NCBI GenBank assembly: GCA_964617625.1
Contig: CAZTZL010000067.1
Location: forward strand, 1 to 14,635
Length of the DNA: 14,635 nt
Source of the DNA: CAZTZL01 sp964617625
GTDB taxonomy: Bacteria; Zhuqueibacterota; QNDG01; DSAB01
Direction of reading: 5' to 3'
A model generated the notes under the pieces. It saw nothing but the letters and a program-made list of their open reading frames with translations, was not told the origin of the DNA and did no database searches. This document shows, in pieces, positions 14,201-14,635 of the stretch. Position 1 is the first letter of the stretch. The number at the start of each line of letters is the position of its first letter. The position numbers and the translations under genes are program-made.

Positions 14201-14635
14201 TGCCTGAATAGGATCCTGCACCACTCCCGGACCATTGAATAAATACGTAACGTTTTCCTGTGCCTTCACTGGCAGGCGTTGTAATGCCGAAAGTCGCCGG
14301 ATCACCAGCATTATACCAAGCCTCTCCCGTGGGAGAACCATAAGCAGAGACGATCTTTAAATAATATTGGGTTTCCCAGGATGCGGTCACACTTTTTGCA
14401 CCGCTCATATGAACCGATCCGGAAGGAGAAGTGCCCGTATAATCTCCGGTCCATTCCAGGAAAACATACCTTGTATCTCCTAACTGATACGGCGAGCTCA
14501 CTGAAAAATTGGCATTCGCATTCGCATCCCACCATCCACTCCCCTGCGGATTCCCATACGTAGAATTAAGCGTCAAATAGTATTGTCTTTTGAAATTTGC
14601 TGTTAGAGTTTGATTGGTACCGGGAACCGTATAGA
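11238..14635 (-). CDS. Large secreted InlB-B-repeat protein with Ig-like, ZU5-like and C-terminal sorting domains, N-terminus missing
   Basis: The frame is open through the right edge, giving 1131 visible codons. The TTG at 14574-14576 is not the start, because the 19 codons before it continue the repeat pattern. Numbering from that TTG, residues up to 753 are ten InlB-B-like modules of 72-82 residues, each with a W-(T/S)-G or W-S core near RYVFxxWTGDYxGT and ending (S/T)VTAxF or W. Residues about 757-868 form a Big_5-like Ig domain (PPHGAKVVPKNSSVQFLV). Residues about 871-1005 form a ZU5-like domain (GIEMVFPPGAV, HFGPEGFQF, ILVRIPYN). Residues about 1021-1112 are the sorting domain (LKQNYPNPFNPETKIEYAIP, ending KCVLLK). 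This is probably a surface or secreted adhesive/structural protein; no catalytic domain is visible. Signal peptide and total length lie outside the window. Confidence 0.9.
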   Translation of the reverse strand, partial: YTVPGTNQTLTANFKRQYYLTLNSTYGNPQGSGWWDANANANFSVSSPYQLGDTRYVFLEWTGDYTGTSPSGSVHMSGAKSVTASWETQYYLKIVSAYGSPTGEAWYNAGDPATFGITTPASEGTGKRYVFIQWSGSGAGSYSGNNVTRTITMNNPITETATWKTQFYLNTSESPAEYGNIYPVPPGAWCDNGIIQSVSAVPESGYNLARWDGDLDGSANPTGILIDEEKSVTAIFGKQVQITIATSPEGKIFFVDGNYQSTTGNYNWVESSEHMLSTQEQQYGGAGVRYIFLNWSNSMPRTHTYTVPGYNQIVTAYFKTQYELTINSDRGDPTPSEPTWYNEGEYAYFSVKSSETAGDTRYDFWQWTGDYSGTDTSGFVKMTSPKNITALWKHQYKLTVNSLYGEIQMESDGWYNENDTAYFSITSQEVNGPSRYLFTGWTGDYAGTDTSVAIVMDGPKTITADWEKQYYLFIEENPDEGGDVIPPPPGQWCVDGSEIQLTAIPNRKGNFTFGGWTGEGTGLDSIITVSMDDSKSITANFIYIGKIRITTNPSGLKIIVDDSLCTAPVDFNWSSGSSHSIGTLSPQNELNGMRYVFNSWSDGEAITHGIEVSDISIYTADFLKQYQLSVQADPIEGGAVSTLPVGAWINGGTTVVFQAVPDTNAGFIFREWTGSLTGTNNPDSIKMNAPKQVVANFISKNCSLTVNVNPPSSGIISFNPSKEIYNRGEFVQITAIPSEAFLFKNWTGDTVSDQNPITIPMNGNKQITANFRDEDSGSPVLVNCYPPHGAKVVPKNSSVQFLVIDETEGTGVERESINVSVGNISIVSGGIVQSESNVEITGKKLGYQIRYQPSEDFPEETLIAIHVQCHDLSSAKNVLDSTYTFKTGESPVIPTLEQLITQTGGTIADVLTGIEMVFPPGAVQDTTLITIGLYKNPPPLPDSVRYVDMAYHFGPEGFQFADSILVRIPYNNKDLVNAGVTDPYDLPVYYFSTTSGQWVRLIVIHATSSHVEAQVKEFCYLLFGESFTAAVDHECGNLPRTYFLKQNYPNPFNPETKIEYAIPKADQISIVVFNTIGQKVRTIINEFKTAGAYQVIWDGKNDQGEKVNSGIYLYLMHSGSFEKKMKCVLLK
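12318..12758 (-). repeat. Two further B-type InlB-B-like modules (B3, B4)
   Basis: B3 (12537-12758) has GGAVSTLPVGAWINGG and FREWTGSLTGTNNPDSIKMN. B4 (12318-12536) has FKNWTGDTVSDQNPITIPMN and ends KQITANF. They lack the cysteine of B1/B2 and are followed by the Ig-like domain. They do not start a third A-A-B-C block. Confidence 0.65.
12759..13670 (-). repeat. Second A-A-B-C super-repeat block of the large surface protein (912 bp)
   Basis: Four modules in order: A3 (13449-13670), A4 (13227-13448), B2 (12999-13226) and C2 (12759-12998). A modules carry RYxFxxWTGDYxGTDTS; B2 carries PPPGQWC; C2 starts IRITTNPSGLKIIVDD and has RYVFNSWSDGEA. Total length is exactly that of the upstream block, 304 codons. 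Confidence 0.7.
13671..14582 (-). repeat. First visible A-A-B-C super-repeat block of the large surface protein (912 bp)
   Basis: Four modules in order: A1 (14367-14582), A2 (14136-14366), B1 (13917-14135) and C1 (13671-13916). B1 carries VPPGAWC like B2, and C1 starts VQITIATSPEGKIFFVDG and has RYIFLNWSN, parallel to C2. Module boundaries are placed by the recurrent aromatic-Q-Y/F-Y-L junction and are good to a few residues. Confidence 0.7.
14583..14635 (-). repeat. Tail of a further C-type module at the window edge
   Basis: The visible residues YTVPGTNQTLTANFKRQ closely match the end of C1 (YTVPGYNQIVTAYFKTQ) and differ from the end of C2. This implies at least one more super-repeat block outside the window. 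Confidence 0.6.

Noticed and set aside
14574..14576. TTG as start of the large repeat protein
   Set aside because: The 19 upstream in-frame codons continue the repeat pattern and reach the window edge without a stop; the true start is outside.
12318..14635. CRISPR-like or short DNA repeat array
   Set aside because: The periodicity is at protein level with variable 72-82 residue units and diverged DNA; there are no short identical repeats with spacers.

Overview
The window looks like a chromosomal segment of a Gram-negative bacterium from the Fibrobacterota-Chlorobiota-Bacteroidota (FCB) side of the tree. A KSB1, Calditrichota, Marinimicrobia or Ignavibacteria-like lineage is the best guess. 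The reasons are two secreted proteins ending in the NYPNPFN-type C-terminal sorting/FlgD-like domain, a Bacteroidota-type isoleucyl-tRNA synthetase, a lipoprotein gene, and a minus-strand housekeeping order divIVA - lipoprotein - mtnP - ileS - dksA/traR - lspA - rluD - nif3. The lineage is an inference; there is no rRNA or other phylogenetic marker in the window.

Positions 1-7726 hold eight codirectional minus-strand genes, most of them tightly packed. In transcription order they are divIVA, a lipoprotein of unknown family, mtnP, ileS, a DksA/TraR-type RNA-polymerase-binding factor, lspA, rluD and the first 118 codons of a Nif3-like metalloprotein that runs off the left edge. dksA and lspA overlap by four bases (GTGA), and rluD and nif3 are only a few bases from their upstream neighbours. 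A candidate sigma-70-like promoter sits just upstream of divIVA. Several starts are not ATG (ileS TTG, divIVA TTG, lspA GTG), and each has a clear Shine-Dalgarno sequence.

Positions 7806-9860 encode a secreted subtilisin-like protease (minus strand) with a C-terminal sorting domain. It is divergent from a membrane-bound family 2 glycosyltransferase at 10019-11134 (plus strand). Convergent to that, 11238-14635 is the C-terminal 1131 codons of a large secreted protein that enters from the right edge. It consists of ten InlB-B-like repeats, an Ig-like domain, a ZU5-like domain and the same type of sorting domain as the protease. A good intrinsic terminator for it (11131-11169) abuts the glycosyltransferase stop codon.

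The most notable points are as follows. (i) The repeats of the large protein are organised hierarchically, as an A-A-B-C four-module block of 912 bp that occurs twice in tandem, with the tail of a third block at the window edge. (ii) IleS carries GIHH in place of the class I HIGH signature, the swapped GXHH form linked to very high mupirocin resistance in IleS2 enzymes. (iii) The lipoprotein has an unusual layout. I see no CRISPR, tRNA, rRNA, insertion sequence, prophage or clear new defence system. No stretch over 300 bases lacks a gene; the longest gap is the 158-bp divergent spacer at 9861-10018.
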